Shown here: positions 6,770 through 7,695 of the stretch, in pieces
Layout of the letters: each line of letters starts with the position of its first letter
How positions within the stretch are numbered: position 1 is the first letter of the stretch
NCBI GenBank assembly: GCA_027117675.1
Contig: JAJAYM010000320.1
Span: 1-7,695, forward strand
Length of the DNA: 7,695 nt
Direction of reading: 5' to 3'
From: Actinomycetes bacterium
GTDB taxonomy: Bacteria > Actinomycetota > Actinomycetes > JAHEKZ01
Notes under the pieces: model-generated
What the model was told of the DNA's origin: nothing
The model's database searches: none
What the model saw: only the letters and a program-made list of their open reading frames with translations
Translations under genes and position numbers: made by a program

Positions 6770-7695
6770 CAGGACGCGAGCGGTTCGAAGGTCGCGGTGA
6801 AATGCCGCAGCATCCGTGGCTGGTCGACGATCCGGTAGCCGGGGAGGTCTGCGGCCCGTCGTGCGACCTCCTCGCACACCTCGATGACGTAGTCAATATG
6901 ACTCTGGGTGTAGGTGCGTCGCGGGATGGCGAGTCTGACGAGATCCATCGTGGCCGGCTGCTCTGACCCATCCGGCTGTCGGCCGAACATGACGGTGCCG
7001 ATCTCGCAGCCGCGCACGCCGCCGGTCTCGTAGAGGGCGACGGCGAGTGACTGTCCGGGGTACTCCATCGGATCTAAGTGTGAGAGAAGCGCCCGCGCAT
7101 CGAGGTACACGGCGTGGCCCCCGATCGGCATCACGACAGGGATCCCAACGCGGTCGAGCGCCTCGCCCAGGTACGCGGTCGACCTGATCCGGTAGCGGAG
7201 GTAGTCGTGGTCGATCACCTCGGTGAGGCCCTGGGCGAGGGCCTCGAGGTCGCGGCCGGCCAGCCCGCCATAGGTGGGAAAGCCCTCGGTGAGAATGAGC
7301 AGGTTGCGGCACTGTTCGGCCAGCGCGTCGTCGTCCAAGGCGAGCCAGCCACCGATGTTGCCCATGGGGTCCTTCTTGGCGCTCATCGTCATCCCGTCGG
7401 CAACGGCGGCAATCTCTCTGACGATGTCACGCACATCACGATCCCCCATCCCAGCTTCCCGCTCGCGGATGAACCAGGCGTTCTCGGCGAACCGGCAGGC
7501 GTCGAGGAAGAGTGGCACCTCGTACCGGTCGCAGACCTCGCGCACGGCGAGCAGGTTCGCCAATGACACCGGTTGCCCTCCCCCGGAGTTATTGGTGATG
7601 GTCATCATCACGACCGGAACGTCAGCCGATCGCTCAGCGAGGAGCGCGTCGAGCGCCGGGACGTCCATGTTGCCCTTGAACGGATGGTCGGACTC
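6769..7695 (-). CDS. tnaA: Tryptophanase (tryptophan indole-lyase), 5' end beyond window
   Basis: This PLP enzyme cleaves L-tryptophan to indole, pyruvate and ammonia. The window holds the last 308 residues of a usual ~470; the N-terminal third lies beyond the right edge. Numbering visible residues from 7695, the FKGNMD motif (6-11), NNSGGGQPVSLAN (35-47), DACRFAENAWFI (65-76) and MSAKKDPMGNIGG (104-116) are present. The second lysine of SAKKD (codon 7374-7372) is the expected PLP Schiff-base lysine. Further on are EGFPTYGGLAGRD (137-149), GGHAVYLDAR and the C-terminal LRHFTATF. Tyrosine phenol-lyase is the close alternative. It carries Arg in the ERG motif and Phe in LRFFTA, whereas this protein has Ile (EIG, residue 232) and His (RHFTA, residue 298) as in tryptophanases, so tryptophan is favoured. 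The stop overlaps the ABC ATPase start by one base. Confidence 0.93.
   Translation of the reverse strand, partial: ESDHPFKGNMDVPALDALLAERSADVPVVMMTITNNSGGGQPVSLANLLAVREVCDRYEVPLFLDACRFAENAWFIREREAGMGDRDVRDIVREIAAVADGMTMSAKKDPMGNIGGWLALDDDALAEQCRNLLILTEGFPTYGGLAGRDLEALAQGLTEVIDHDYLRYRIRSTAYLGEALDRVGIPVVMPIGGHAVYLDARALLSHLDPMEYPGQSLAVALYETGGVRGCEIGTVMFGRQPDGSEQPATMDLVRLAIPRRTYTQSHIDYVIEVCEEVARRAADLPGYRIVDQPRMLRHFTATFEPLAS

Noticed and set aside
6248..6838. Plus-strand open frame of 196 codons opposite the ABC ATPase
   Set aside because: The minus strand has every ABC ATPase motif; the plus-strand product has no family signature.
6770..6877. N-terminal extension of the ABC ATPase to a start at 6877
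   Set aside because: It overlaps the conserved end of tryptophanase, is Arg-rich and unlike ABC ATPase N-termini; the one-base-overlap ATG at 6769 is better.
6769..7695. Tyrosine phenol-lyase instead of tryptophanase
   Set aside because: The Arg and Phe positions that mark tyrosine phenol-lyase are Ile and His here, as in tryptophanases. Some flanking motifs are mixed, so a biochemical test would still be needed to be certain.

Overview
The window is high-GC DNA with compact, mostly overlapping genes, GTG starts and a resuscitation-promoting factor (Rpf). These point to an actinobacterium. The order tatD - rpfB - rsmA - ispE is the conserved actinobacterial arrangement. A decayed secreted M14-type peptidase of a kind I associate with Nocardioides relatives hints at Propionibacteriales, but only weakly.

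All intact genes are on the minus strand, so transcription runs from high to low coordinates. Region A (about 1-4553) is a housekeeping cluster: tatD (metal-dependent deoxyribonuclease), rpfB (secreted cell-wall lytic resuscitation factor), rsmA/ksgA (16S rRNA dimethyltransferase), ispE (isoprenoid synthesis kinase), and a ComB-family (2-phosphosulfolactate phosphatase-like) gene cut by the left edge. rsmA/ispE and ispE/comB meet in 4-base GTGA overlaps, which suggests one translationally coupled operon. It links wall remodelling, ribosome maturation and isoprenoid precursor supply.

Region B (about 4554-5288) has no intact gene. On the plus strand it carries a signal-peptide-like start, then in another frame about 140 residues resembling the C-terminal part of large secreted M14 carboxypeptidase-like proteins, then in a further frame a stretch with coding-like base use. 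I read it as a deleted and frameshifted pseudogene.

Region C (5289-7695) is an apparent operon: tryptophanase (tnaA, its start beyond the right edge), an ABC ATPase that overlaps tnaA by one base, and a FetB/UPF0014-type permease 2 bases further on. Two residues in the tryptophanase favour tryptophan over tyrosine as substrate. The tight coupling of an indole- and ammonia-producing enzyme to a FetAB-like transporter is the most interesting arrangement here. I found no RNA genes, CRISPR arrays, insertion sequences or phage genes.
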